DNA from: Saposhnikovia divaricata
Lineage: Eukaryota > Streptophyta > Magnoliopsida > Apiales > Apiaceae
Length of the DNA stretch: 64,000 nucleotides
NCBI GenBank assembly: GCA_036435485.1
Contig: CM071594.1
Coordinates: 199,170,216-199,234,215, forward strand
Direction: 5' to 3'
Part shown: piece after piece, positions 25,221 through 37,600 of the stretch
How the letters are laid out: each line of letters opens with the position of its first letter
Numbering within the stretch: position 1 is the stretch's first letter
The notes under the pieces: model-generated
Told to the model about the DNA's origin: nothing
What the model saw: the letters and a program-made list of their open reading frames with translations, nothing else
Databases searched by the model: none
Program-made: the position numbers and the translations under genes

Positions 25221-26022
25221 TTAGTCCTTTTGATCATCCATATTCATGGCTGTGGCATTATAATAAAAATGGGAGTTACTCGGTAAGAAGTGGATACAAT
25301 TTAGATTTAAGAGTTGATAGAGCGAGTCCATCTTCTTCATCTGAGGTCCTTTCAGCATGGTGGAGAGCGTTCTGGGTTGTTAAGATCCCACGTAAAATTT
25401 TAACTTTTGGATGGAGAGGTTTTCACGAAATTTTACCCACAATTAAAGGTTTACACCGTAGAAATGTAGTTCCTCACAGCGGCTGCCCATTATGTGGATA
25501 TGGGGAAGATTCTAATGCACACGTAGTGTTTTGGTGCCCCTTCGCACAGGAAGTGTGGGTTCTCTTTGAATATCCATTTTTGGTTGGGAAAAAAGAAGAT
25601 ATCTCTTTTAAGGGTGTGTTATTCTATGCTACTGAACTTTTAGAAAGAGATCAATTTGAGAAGATGTTGATTATTGCATGGGGTATATGGGCTGAAAGGA
25701 ATAAGAAGACTCATGGCCAACAACCTAGATCACCACAACTAATAAAAATATGGTTATCTACATACCATGAGGAAATAAAGGAAGCGCGTGATAGAGAAGG
25801 CGGATTGACGTACAGAGAGGTTTTGCCAGATGGTGATCAAATGTCAATAGAAATTCAGGATATTGTACTTTTCGTGGATGCAGCAATCTGTACGAATACA
25901 CACATGGTAGGTCTAGGAGCTGTAATTTGTGCAGCTAACAAAAAGGTTCTGGCAGCTCTTTCAAAACCTCTGAGTGGTTCACTATCAGCATTTCATGCGG
26001 AAGCTTTGGCAATACTGGTTGG

Positions 26023-29000
26023 TGTGACGCCCCCAGATCCGGGGTCGGAGATCTAGGCGTTCACGGTCCATTTTCCATTAATAACATACCTGTTCTTGCA
26101 CATAATATATATAACACAGCCATCGACCCCACAATAAACTCACACCGCACACACACACACACACACAGGTTAGAGCCTCTGAAACGTCACAACATTGATT
26201 GAGCAGAAATAAAATTATCAGAGTTATTACAGACCGAATTAAATAGTATTTATGCTACCAGCAACACTTCGATATGAAGCGAAGTTGGCGGTTTGAAAGT
26301 TTGTTACGATACACTGCCTTGCACAGGTCATACTGATAAATAAAACGAACTAACAAAAGCTACCAACCAATCCGGCTAATGGGGCCTACCGGTGGAATCT
26401 CAACTGCTGGCTCGGGTCTAGTCACCTGCTTTCGAGCAGTCTGTCTGGTTCTTGCCATTTCGCTTAGCTGTTGTGTTTGTAAATTTGAAAACAAGCAAGA
26501 GTGAGCAACTATAGCTCAGCAAGAAATATGTGTATAAGGTAAGCAATATAACATTTCATATGATTGGCAGTTATTAAACTTGTTTGTATCAATCAGATAT
26601 AAGATCACTTGTCATAGTTGATAAATCTCGAAGGTGCATCAATATGTGCCCTTGTTTTCAAAATAAACTTGCAGTTCTAGATACTGCATTGAGTCAACAT
26701 CTTTCTCATCAAAATAGAACGCTATCAGCAACTTGGCACAAAAGCCTAAGAAGCAGTGTCAAAGCATTTTTCCAAAATGGAGGAATGGGACTTAAAGAAA
26801 ACATAAAACCTGATAAGGATTGACGATGATCAGTCGCCACATCCAAGTCCAATAATCCGCGGGTCTTCTCTACCGGTAGAAGGATAGAAACTTCATCCGT
26901 AACTATCCCCGGGTGAAAACTACATCCGTAATCACCCTCGATGAAAACTACATCCGTAATCATCCTTCGGCAACACCTGAGCCGGAATAATAATTGATGG
27001 ACCGCCTGGCTCATGGCTGCTTACACATCCCGAGAATCGTTCGTCAACGGTTCCCACACCTGCCAGAGTCCCTTTTTCTTTTTCTTTTAAAAACTTGATT
27101 TTGATTTAAAACAGAGTAATTGAGGTCCGACATCAGTCGACCGATGATTCTTGAAATCATACAAGAAGCAGAACCTGACCGGGGGTTTTCGAAAATGTTT
27201 TGAGTTCGAAAGAGTTCGAGTTTGAAAGTATTAAATGTATCTTGGATTAACTTTGTCTTTAGATAATGAACAATAATTAATAAATAATATTTTAAGATTT
27301 AATATTAATAATTAATAAAATAATTATTCGATAAAATAAACTTTTAATCCAAGATAGGGTTTCGAGTATTTACAAAGATATAACAATAGTTACTTGAGTA
27401 TACGATACTACCCAAATGACCCTTCGGGTTTTCTCAAACTAGATACGATATAATAATATATCGCTCCCCGGTCAATAGTATATACGGATCGCTACGACCT
27501 CTATTGCTAGAGTCGTTGTCAGAAGAAAACATTTCAATCTAAGTTCAAGGGGTACAAACATATATGTACTTATACAATTTCAATTGCATCCATACTTCGA
27601 TAAACATAGCATTTGATATAATTGAAAACTACAAACACAACAGTGAAAGTCCTTGTATATGGATAAGTTTTGAAAAGTAAACTTGCCTTGGTTTGGTTGA
27701 GGTGGTCGAGCGTGCGAAGTGGAACGATCTATACATAAGCAATAACCGCTCGTTAGTACCTTAACAATATCTCTTTAATTACGGGGTTTTAGGGGGTACG
27801 AAATTAACTTGACGACTTCGTCTTATGACACTCTAGCCCCACTATAGGTTCATGTCATCACTCGATTACGCTCGTCACTTATTCGACTTAATTTAGTTAC
27901 CACATTCGAATCATAACCATTACCCTAGAATTATGCTCCACTAATCGACTTTTTCCCTTGCGAAAAATTTACTCTAGCATTTTTATAAAATCCAAAAATT
28001 CATATTTTAATCCAATTCTTTTTGGGTGGTCTTCACCACTGCATTCCCTAACTTCTCAAATTTTTCCATGATCCCACATATATTTTTAGGGGTTTAAACA
28101 AGGTTCACAAGGGGGTCACTTAGTGCAGTCCGGAATCCAGAAACACAATTCACTCCTCCAGCCATAACTTAAAATCTATACATCACCTAGCCATGAACCT
28201 TACATTTCCAGAAACTACATTCAATTATCTTTCAAACAATATATGGTAGGACATTAGGGGACAACATTTGGGGGTTCAAAACCGGGTTACAAGACAGGTC
28301 AATGCTCCTGGAAAAACTCAGCAAGCATATACTACTTAGATCAACCATTTTTCACAATTCCACAACACAACCAACACTTAATTTACTTAGTTCATGGTTC
28401 ATCACACTCATGGAGATATATATATTATCCATAATTATAAAAGTCACAATCTCAACATCAAAACTCAAGATCCATGTCATCCAATACTTATACAACCAAG
28501 ATTAGCTCATATATACATGGATCTACTACCAAACATTATAAATACTACATAACCAAGAGGGTTTGTGATTTTTATACCTTCTTGAGCACCTAGGAGCCTT
28601 GGATAAGCTTTACACAACTCAATAACACCTTGAATGGTCTCCTACAACCCTTACAATCCAAGATCTAAAAGAAAATCAAACAAGGTTACTATTCACCCAA
28701 TCTTTAACAATTTATAACTTGAATTTCGATGGATGAAATGGCTTGAAATTACTAACATACCTTGTCTAGATGATGGAGAGGGCCTAGGATTTATGTTGTG
28801 ATTTATGAGTGATGGGAAAGGGGGAAGAAGAATTTTTCTTCTTCTCTTTTTCTCCTTGGCCGAGAGCAAGAACAAAGGGGGGGGAGTGTTTTTATTTTTG
28901 TGTTTTGGTTGTTGGTAGAATAATTGATGTTAAGTGTTGGGTGATACATAATGTGTATGTATAGGCAAGTACTAGCAAGGCATGGTCTCATGTACTACTT

Positions 29001-29515
29001 GTCTCCCCTTTTTGAAAAAGCAAGTAACTAGTTACTATTCCTCTTCCAATTTGCTAACTAATTTGCTTATCCTAACCACTTGGTTGCATGGAACTTGCAT
29101 GCAATACTACTCCTTGTATCATTATTCTTCCACCAATGCTTGTCATTTAATCTTTAATTTGTATCGTATCTTAATTAATCTCCCGTAATAATATTTTGTC
29201 GCGTAGATATTTCCCCAATAATTTCTTAAGTACTAATTGTGTAAATTCCTCGAATGTCCATATTTCCTCGTCATAATTCTTAATAAATCCTTTAATACTC
29301 TAACCATTCTCAAATCCCAAGTTTTATAAATCTTACTAACAATAAGGCTCCTGCCTTCACAATCTTCCTTTTTATCTTACATAATAAATGCAACAACGCA
29401 GTTTCTCAGACAATCAATTCTATTAATTAACAGGGATGACTAGAAAGGTTCTATATTGACAATGCCACAAGATATTAAATAAAAGGAAATATTACAAAAA
29501 ATTAGGGTTCTTACA
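26023..29515 (+). mobile_element. Solo LTR, 3.5 kb, probably gypsy type (chromovirus-like)
   Basis: The insertion starts TGTGACGCCCCCAGATCC and ends TTAGGGTTCTTACA (TG...CA). It is flanked by the 5-bp repeat GTTGG (26018-26022 and 29516-29520) and cuts the LINE RNase H domain. No PBS, PPT or pol is visible and the frames inside are short and unrelated, so a long solo LTR is the simplest reading. The 'TGTGACGCCC' start resembles long LTRs of Tekay/Del-type chromoviruses; that assignment is from memory of the type, not alignment. A short CA microsatellite is at about 26145-26166. Confidence 0.78.
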
Positions 29516-29802
29516 GTTGGTCTACGATGGACACTGGATGTGGGCCTACCAATAAAGTATATACTATCAGACTCGTTGTCTCTGGTCCAAGCTTTGAATA
29601 GCACAAGTGTGTATCATAACGAACTGGGCATCATTTTTGGGGACATTAGGATGTTATTGGCATATTTCCCAGGTGTATCGATCTCCCATGTCAGGCGTAA
29701 TTGTAATGCTACGGCTCATAACTTGTCCAAACATGCGATTGAATTAGAGGACGAACTCTCATGGGTGGACGAAATTCCTCAAGATGCTGAGAACCATTGT
29801 TA

Positions 29803-30982
29803 GCTACATCTCCCAAAATAAAAAGTTTTCACGGGGAAGTTTAATTTTTTGGATTTAAATATGTGTGTTGAAAAAAGATTGTTAAAGTGTTACTTGAATG
29901 GTGATGCCTGCTGCTTAATGCAAAACTGTTAAGTTCTTACTAGCATAATAAGAGTGTTTGGTTATTCAAGGTTAGTAAAATGTAGATAAGAAGAGGGGAA
30001 TCGAAAGAAAATGGTTGATTAAAGTAAGTTTAAGTTATAATGGATGTTTTAAAAATGAGTATCATCATGTTTTCTTGTTTATATATAATGAGACTGTATA
30101 AATTTAACTGATTAAGAGTTTAGTGTTTCATTTACTTTAGTGTTAGTTTGTGTTTTGTGTACTTTCGTGTTCGTGTATGTTGTTTGTTTTTATGTTATGT
30201 TTATTCGTGTTCTGGTAAAAATTATCTAAACTTACGAATTTTGCATAACTAGTTACGTATAATGGATAAATTAATATAAATCACAGTCTAGTATTCGAAA
30301 TAATTGATTTGTAGTTTTTAGGTTAAATTAGTTTTTATTTGAAAAAATACCGAAATTTACTTACTTCTTATTTTATTGATAAGTGGTTTGGCTCCTAATC
30401 GATTTTAAAGCTCATTTCGTTGGAGCTCGGTTATGTTTTTTTCCCCCAATTTTTGTGCGGGATTATAATTTTTAGCTGTATTTTATTTTGTTTATGTTTT
30501 CAGCCTGCAAATTGCATTGATCTTTAACTGCGTTTGGTAAGATATGTTCTGAAATGCTTTTATGCCGAAAAGTTGCAGAGAAAGTGAATGTTGCCGTTGG
30601 TTGTTGATACATTGTTGATTTTAAGTAGAATGGTTTGTAGTTTGTAGTTGAAATTATTTTTTTAGTTCAATAGATATCGAATTTACACAAACCTTCATTT
30701 TACCAGGGATTGATAAGTGGTTTGGCATTCATTAGAGGTTGATTTATTTTCCCCCCCAAAAAATGTGCAGAATTAGTAATTTTGGCTAATTTTCCTTTTG
30801 TTTATGTTTACGGCCTGCAAATTGCATCGAATTTTGATGTTATGAAATTCTATAACGTTTAAATGTTGCGGAGAAAGTGAATGTTGTTGGTTGTTGATGC
30901 GTTGTTGATTTTTAGTAGAAAGTATAATAGTTAGAAGAAAAGTATTTTTGATGGTTTGCTATTGGTTAGACTCCATTTTCAG
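29803..30982. other. Non-coding segment between LINE ORF2 stop and the RRM-like exons, with tandem duplication
   Basis: It contains an imperfect tandem duplication of about 330-bp period. Compare about 30376-30640 with 30707-30925: both carry 'gataagtggtttggc', 'tttgtttatgttt', 'cctgcaaattgcat' and 'ggagaaagtgaatgttg'-like strings. Its style (T-rich, ending 'ccattttcag' before an exon) suggests intron or promoter sequence of the RRM-like gene. The border with LINE sequence is not visible. Confidence 0.45.
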
Positions 30983-31154
30983 GGGTTTAAAGGCGTGCAG
31001 CGATGGATGCACAGTTCCCTTGCTTCTGAAGGTGATTTCTCGGATTTGGGCCCCCCTATTATACAAGGGGTTAACACCCGGCTTTTTATGGTATGCAATA
31101 TCGGGGTCCTCTATTTTTTAACTTTGTATTTATAGCCTGATTGCATGACTACTC

Positions 31155-31426
31155 GTGGTGAGCATGTAGTCACTTCTTGTAAGGCACTAAACAGGTAATG
31201 ACTAACATGAGATTTGTGAAAAATGTCAGCAGTCAAAGGATGATTCCAAGAATTCTACTGCTAGTAAACCAGACATGAAGGTAATCCCAAGTGGTGAGCA
31301 TGTAGTCGCTTCTTGTAAGGCACTAAAAAGGTAGTGACTAACTTGAAATTTGTGAAAACTTTCAGCAGTCAAAGGATGATTCTAAGAATTCTACTGCTAG
31401 TAAACCAGACATGAAGGTAATCCCAT
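31155..31426 (+). repeat. Tandem duplication, 136-bp period, copying an exon and its flanking intron
   Basis: Copy 1 is 31155-31290 and copy 2 is 31291-31426. Both start 'gtggtgagcatgtagtc' and contain 'cagtcaaaggatgatt' and 'aaaccagacatgaaggtaat'. The two copies differ at only a few positions. The duplicated exon is 51 nt, a multiple of three. Confidence 0.9.
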
Positions 31427-31467
31427 GTGCGAGAGATCTCCTCCTGAGTCTGGATAAATCATCTTAT

Positions 31468-31647
31468 ACTCGTGCCAAAATCGAGAAATCAGAGAATACT
31501 CATCCCAAACCTGAGAAACCACAGAATGCTGGTCCGAAAACTGAGAAATCAGAGAATGCTCATCTCAAAACCGAAAAACCAGAGTATGCTTGTTCTGAAT
31601 TCGAAAAACCAAAGGATACTCGTCCTAAAACCAATAAAACTGAGAAT
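31468..31647 (+). repeat. Six tandem 30-bp units encoding a decapeptide repeat
   Basis: Exactly six 30-bp units, each encoding a variant of Lys-x-Glu-Lys-(Ser/Pro)-x-(Asn/Asp/Tyr)-(Ala/Thr)-x-x, for example 'KTEKSENAHL' and 'KTEKPEYACS'. The frame is kept in all units. The product would be a charged, probably disordered linker in front of the RRM-like domain. Confidence 0.88.
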
Positions 31648-32184
31648 TTTAATATAATCACCGGCGACACTGAATGTAATTCCAACATCAAGAATTCAAA
31701 TTCTATTTCTATTGACAATGTCCCTTCAGCGGTCAACGTGCCCAAACTGTTAGAATCTCTTTCAACATTTGGAAAGATCTCTAGTGCTTCCATGGAAAAT
31801 GTACCCAGTGGACTAGATCGTTGTGTTGTTAAATATGAGGTACTTATCTTTTATCAGACTAAGTAATCTGATATTGCGCATAACATGAATATGCTTATTG
31901 ACTTAATTGTGATCTTGTAGAATGAAGAATCAAGCTTGAGAGCCATTTCAGCTGGTAGTATCACAATAGGGAGTTTCAGTCTTCCAATTTGTCCTCTACA
32001 TGTCCCGAAATCTGTTACTATCCGTATTAAGGATATTGGAAAAGACACTGCATACAGTGCCGTACATTCCATCTGCAAAAAAAATGGTGAAATGGTGGGG
32101 ATGGCAAAGGCAACAGAAAATTTGGTAGATGTGCTCTTTAGCCTAAAGGAGTACTCAGATACACAAAACATACTTGCTGAGTAA

Positions 32185-33398
32185 GAATGGGTTTTTTATC
32201 TTGTCATAGTATATTGGTTTCACTCTCTTGTCTATATATATTACATATTGTAATTTACTCATTTCTGCAAATGAATAATGGTAATAACTTATCAGGTGTC
32301 TTCCCTTCCAATGCATTCTCGAAGAATATCACTATTTTTTCTCTCTTCTCATATAGTCACATGACATCAAAACATCATTCTTAATTTTGCATTGAAACTG
32401 CTCATACTGCTTTGAAATAGTTGTTTAGTAGAAAGAATGTTATTAGTTGTCGAGGTAGAACCGTAGAAGTCTTTTAGCAGTTAGTCAGTCCATCAACCTG
32501 GGCTGTTACATCACATTACAATATATATGTATATAAGAAACTTTAAAGAACCTTAATGCTTTTTATTGTATATTGTATTTCGTTGAACCAATGGGATATT
32601 AAACTTTTAATTTCCCCTGGTAAAGTGTCCTATGGTCATCCTCCGTTATGGTTTGTAGGAACTGTAAATTATAAATCTAAGTGTAGTACATCATGCGCAA
32701 CACAGATGTGTCAACTGTCTTTATTTTATAAAATTACTTATTCTTATGCACATATTTTGTTGCATGATTTTGTTTCTATAAAGATATGCTAGAACGTAAA
32801 GACTTTCCTTTCAATATGCATTTTTAACTACTTTTCTCCAAACTTGGTGATTAGTATGTATTATTATTTCCTTTTAAAAGTTGTGTTTTCATATGACTAT
32901 AAATTATATTTTCGAATTTTCAGAACGGTAAATTCTTGAAGTTTGGCCAGCAAAAGTAAGGCAGTTAGTATTACTAATAATTTCTGTTCAACTTAAATTT
33001 GAATTAGTCATTTGTCCTACATTCAGAACGTAACTATTCTTGTGTTGAGGTGTCAACTTTTATTAGTAATACTAACTGCCTTACTTTTGTTTAATCGAAT
33101 TAAAGTTTATATAGCATTTATTTTATATATATATTTTTCAATTTTTCCTTTATTTGCATGTCCAAGAATAATAATTACTTTGTTTATCAACTCAATATTA
33201 ATAATTATGAGTTATATTAAAAATGCATTTAAATTAGTATCTAACCAAAGGAACCCCCTTTGGTTTAGATTTTCTTACATTTGGTATGAATTATATGTCT
33301 ATTCAGATATTATGTTGATAATAGTTATAAAATATCTAAAGATTATATTTTATGGACTAATGTTCTCTTGCCTTTTTCTTTTTCATAGGTGCTTTTGG
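32185..33398. other. Non-coding sequence downstream of the RRM-like exons
   Basis: AT-rich with no supported exon, possibly intron. It contains a perfect 30-bp inverted repeat (separate entry). The right end, '...cataggtgcttttggacgtc', reads like an intron-exon border interrupted by the LTR retrotransposon. Confidence 0.4.
32951..33089. repeat. Perfect 30-bp inverted repeat with 79-bp loop
   Basis: The left arm 32951-32980 ('caaaagtaaggcagttagta' onward) is the exact reverse complement of the right arm 33060-33089. The loop of 79 bp shows no obvious pairing. No flanking duplication was found, so this is not assigned to a known MITE family. Confidence 0.93.
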
Positions 33399-33403
33399 AC
33401 GTC

Positions 33404-34655
33404 TGAAGGTAGTGTTTTTCGTAAGTTTGTTCACAGGGAAGGACTATCAATATTGATTCCAAGTAGAGAATATCTTACAATTAGAATTGTGGAAAATGGG
33501 GGGTTTTGATTTGGTTGTGGTGTTTTTATCAAACACCTTGAACACAAGAAATAAATTGCTATAAAAATACAACTAAATGAATGGCAATCACCCAAATTTA
33601 CAAACACAACAAGCACAATGAATGAATAAGCAAGATAAGAGATACTTGACCCAAGGATAATGGAAAATCAAGCACTTCAACCCAACAACAAGCAAATATA
33701 TCCAACTCTACCTAACCAAGATAATTGGTGAAACACACAATCAATTATTTCTCTTCTATAAACACTAATTTAGTGAAGCACATAAATTAGCTCTCTTGAC
33801 ACTAGCAACCAATAATGAAGCACTATCAATTTAACCAAGTCAAGGAATTAAACAAAGAGAGGTTAGGACAAACCCAAGGATGAGAAGCTCAACCTAGGTA
33901 TTTGCACTTGAATTTTGTGGATTTAGGTACACTAAATCTTGTGCTACTATAATGAATGCACTAACGATTACGTATAAACACAAACAATTAGCAATTGATA
34001 TTACAAGAAGAGCAAATTGAAGTAACTTACAAATCTCCAAGTAAAATAATATAAACAATACATCACAAGCATTCAAGATAGAGTTAAATAAATCTTACTT
34101 AAATTGAAGTGGGTTTAGTACAAAAATTCCTCCTTGAGCCAAATATATGGAATTAGTTACTCATAATCAATACTAGATTATGAGTAATTGATGTTTCTCT
34201 CTCTACTCTACTAACCCTAATTTTATCCTTGAAGAGGCTAGGTTAGATGAAGATGTTAGATGTAGGTTAGAAGTGATATCTGAAGATGAGAGATGTGTTT
34301 GGCTATATTTCTTTTAATACACAGCAGGGGTCGTACGGCCTGTCGAACGGCCGTACAGCTGCCCGTACAGCAAATCTGCTCCTTTGAACGGCCTGTCGAA
34401 CGGCCGTACAGTAGCCCGTTCGAGACAAAATTTTCAAGATAATACATTAAACACTTCCCGACATCGCGAGCTTTCCTCTTCTAACTTCCCTCTTGAATAA
34501 TCTTCGCTTTCAAGCCCAAAATGAGTCATCTTTTCAACAATTAGCACGTGGCACTGAAAGATGAAAAACATAGTTAATATCGATAAAACAACATTCGAAA
34601 CGAACAAAAATGCAAGAGAATAAAAGACAAAACGTGTATAAAATACACATTATCA
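33404..34655 (-). repeat. 3' LTR of the gypsy-type element
   Basis: 1252 bp, direct copy of 39637-40887. It contains a GC-rich block at about 34328-34425 with two copies of 'cctgtcgaacggccgtaca', a partial palindrome unlike its AT-rich surroundings. Confidence 0.93.
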
Positions 34656-34672
34656 AATCTTCCCCCACTTAA
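34656..34672 (-). other. Polypurine tract of the gypsy-type element
   Basis: On the minus strand, 'taagtgggggaagatt' immediately precedes the 3' LTR start TGATAATG. This fits a polypurine tract for plus-strand priming. Confidence 0.78.
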
Positions 34673-37600
34673 ACTTTGCTAGTCCCGAGCAAACTAAAAT
34701 TAACATAACCATATACTCCTAACTAGTACCACTTCCGTAGGTGATCACGGTTGCATTTGGTATATGCAACAAGCCCTTGGAACCCCTAGGTAGCCCTAGT
34801 AGACGAGTGAGGTCACGTGAGGGTTTATAGATGATGTACCCACAAAATCACAAAAACCACTAAAAAAAAAAAACTAACAATACCTACTAATTAAGCTAAC
34901 TACTACACTCACATGTCTGAGTCGTCTACTTGTAACTAAAATCAAACATATAGATCTATTCACCTTGTCATCCACTATAACGAGCTAACAATCAATTCAA
35001 GAATCAAGATGACACACCTTGTGCAAAATGTAACCATGACATTAAAGATAGAATGAATGCACTTCAATCGTGAACACTAGACAAGATGATCACAAAGCAT
35101 ACACGGCTTCGCATTAAGAAGATGAAATTATATGGTGAAAAATCTCACATCTCTCAATTATGCATCACACAAGTATGGGCTAGAGATTTCACTCAACTCC
35201 AAGTCTAAATGCGTGCGCTCTACTTGACCTTGCATGTTCACCTAAATTCCGGATTGCACCAAAAACAAGGAATTCATAAAATGGGTTGTAATGAGGCTTG
35301 GGTGAAGGTGTGAAAATTTAAGTTCAAGGAAGGTGTAAAAGTCTCGCTAGTTGAGTCAAAATGACGCTTGCTCGCTCATTCCACCAAATTCTCAAACTAA
35401 AGAATGTCTTCACTCATTTACAATTACAAAACACAACCACATTTACCAAGAAAATTGAAACAAAATAAAGTACAAAGATTTATTGCTTTATTTTTTTTTC
35501 TTCCCTCTTTTTTTTTACATACCCCTTTACTTATTGTTTTTTTTGCTTTTTTTTTAGCAAAGGGGATGCATTACATATATAAATAATACAAAGAACTTTG
35601 AACCACATCTAAACATGCATATCACACTAGTTCCCACTTACAATAAATAGAATTCTTCCGCTTCACAACTTCTCCAAATTCACATGCTCATCAATCAATT
35701 CTTTCCAAGACTCAACTAGCTCAACTAGGTCGAGAGTGAAGTATTTGGCTATGACTAATGTATAAAAGGGGAGAGTGACGAAGAAAAATATGGATATAAG
35801 CTTCAAAGGGGGTAACTAGGGATTATTTTCATGGTTCACAAGCTAAAATGGCTAAAAAAGGTTATCCTAAATAGAATTTCCTTATTATGGTGCATCCATG
35901 AATGAAGGTTTAATGCAAGCCCTAGAGCAACAAACACACATAAAAAGGGAGCAACACACAAGCAAAAGAATCATCGTTCAAGGCCTCACAAGGTTTAATT
36001 TGTAATAACATCTTCTCGATTTAATTCCATGCATTCTAAGAGATAATCGTCATGCTCACAATTTAATTACAAACATCTAGACTTTTCATGCCATTTAAAG
36101 TGTGTGCGTGTGTAAAAGAGGTGCATCAAACTTATAGATTCACATCAAATTGATAATGCTAGACACGTAATAGGAGAAAACAAGGCTGCAAGCTCACAAT
36201 GTCATAATTTCACAAACAAGTAAACACACTCATGACTAAACTTATTTCCCAATTGCAAACAAAACGGCAATCAAAATCAACAATCCTTCCCCCACTTAAA
36301 ACATGGCATGTCCTCATGCATGACAAATAAAACGAAGTAGAGATATGAGTGAAAGAGAACTCCCCTGAAAATAAAGAACAAGAACCGGGAACACCACTCA
36401 TATTTGCCAAACTCCAGCTCCGAAATTGCACGTCAAGAATTGAATAAATGTCACCAATCACAATCATCCCAACGAAAATAACCAACAAGCCAAATCCACA
36501 CCCTACAAAGCCACTTCAACACTAATTAAGGATATATAAATAATAAAAATAGTTGCTTTGTTTTTTTTAAATAAAATAAAATAAAATAACTAACCAATTA
36601 ATAATAAAATAAAATAAAAATCAAATCAAATTTAAAAATGAAATAATAAAAGCAAAAATTAAATTAAAAACTAAAACTAAAATAAAAAAAAATTAACAAA
36701 CCAGATTAATAAAAAAATCAAATTTAAAACTAAAATAATAATAAAATCAAAATCAAATTTAAAATTAAAATAAATCAAATTTAGAACAAAAATAAAATAA
36801 AATAATTACTTAATTTTAGAAAATTAAAAACTAAATCAAAATTAAAAAGAATTAAATTTTTGGTGTTTGATTTTTTTAAAAAAAAAAATAAAAAAAAATA
36901 AAATAAATCATTAACCAATTATTAATAAAATCACAAATAAAATTTAAAAATAAAACAAAAATTCAAATTTAAAACTAAAATGAAATAAAATCAAAAATCA
37001 AATTTAAAACTAAACTAAACTAAAATAAAATAAAATAACTAAGCAATTAATTATAAAAATCAAAAATCAAATTTTAAAATTCAAAGTGAATTTAAATTTG
37101 TTTTTTGAATTAAAAAAAATAAATAATATTGTTTAGTTTAGAAAATTAATATTTGAAAATCAAAATTAAAGAAGTGAATAAAAATAAATGAAATAAAACT
37201 AAAACAAATAAAACAAATAAAACGAAACAAAACAAAATAAAAACTAAACAAAAATAAAAACAAAACAGGGGAGGGGGAGGTTGGGCAGCGGGTGAAAAAG
37301 GGAGAAGGAGAAAAGGGGTTGGTGACGGAGATGGGAGAAGTAGGCGGGAGGATTAAGGTGAGACTATGATTGTTGAACGGAGGTAGGGAATGTAGACGGA
37401 GTGGAATAGAGGTGGAATGGTGTTGATGGTTGTGAAGTTCGATGGAGGAAGTGTGGGTTTGGTTGTGAAGGAGAAGAACAGAGGTAATGGCTGGAAGCGG
37501 TTGGTTGTAGTGAAATGGTTGGAGGCGTGCTGAATTGGAGTACGAGAAGTAGAGGGAGGTAAGGGAGATTGAGGTGAGTGTGGTGGTTTAGACAGAGGAG

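Larger units (their letters stand above)
24120..29802 (+). pseudogene. LINE ORF2 C-terminal part: thumb, zf-RVT and RNase H, split by two insertions
   Basis: Coding sequence is read at 24120-24843, 25221-26022 and 29521-29802. It begins at the 'KDRIWIKLHSW' and 'AGKEILLKSVIQAMPTYFMS' stretch that follows the reverse-transcriptase core in plant LINEs. It then shows 'RYWWGS', 'IHWRKW' and 'GGLGFK', the zf-RVT zinc-binding pattern 'CPLCGYGEDSNAHVVFWC' near 25490, and an RNase H domain ('LFVDAAICT', 'AFHAEALAI', 'LSDSLSLVQAL'). It ends at a TAG (29800-29802). The RT catalytic core is missing by 5' truncation. A MITE and a solo LTR split the frame; both junctions are frame-compatible once the insert and one TSD copy are ignored. 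Confidence 0.88.
30983..32184 (+). pseudogene. RRM-like RNA-binding gene fragment with Lys/Glu decapeptide repeats
   Basis: Exons with consistent splice borders and phase: 30983-31090 (36 codons), 31230-31280 (17 codons), 31366-31839 (158 codons) and 31921-32184. Exon 2 ('QSKDDSKNSTASKPDMK') is repeated as the start of exon 3 because of a local tandem duplication. Exon 3 then encodes six 10-residue repeats and an RRM-like half ('VPKLLESLSTFGKISSASM' then 'LDRCVVKYE'). The last exon encodes a second alpha-beta unit ('VPKSVTIRIKDIGKD'). It may end at TAA 32182-32184 or splice at GT 32181. A further open stretch at 33390-33403 plus 40893 onward ('SWLDEICLQRQKW') could be a later exon or LINE UTR. 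I do not recognise the parent gene. Its place inside a LINE suggests a captured or inserted copy. Confidence 0.5.
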
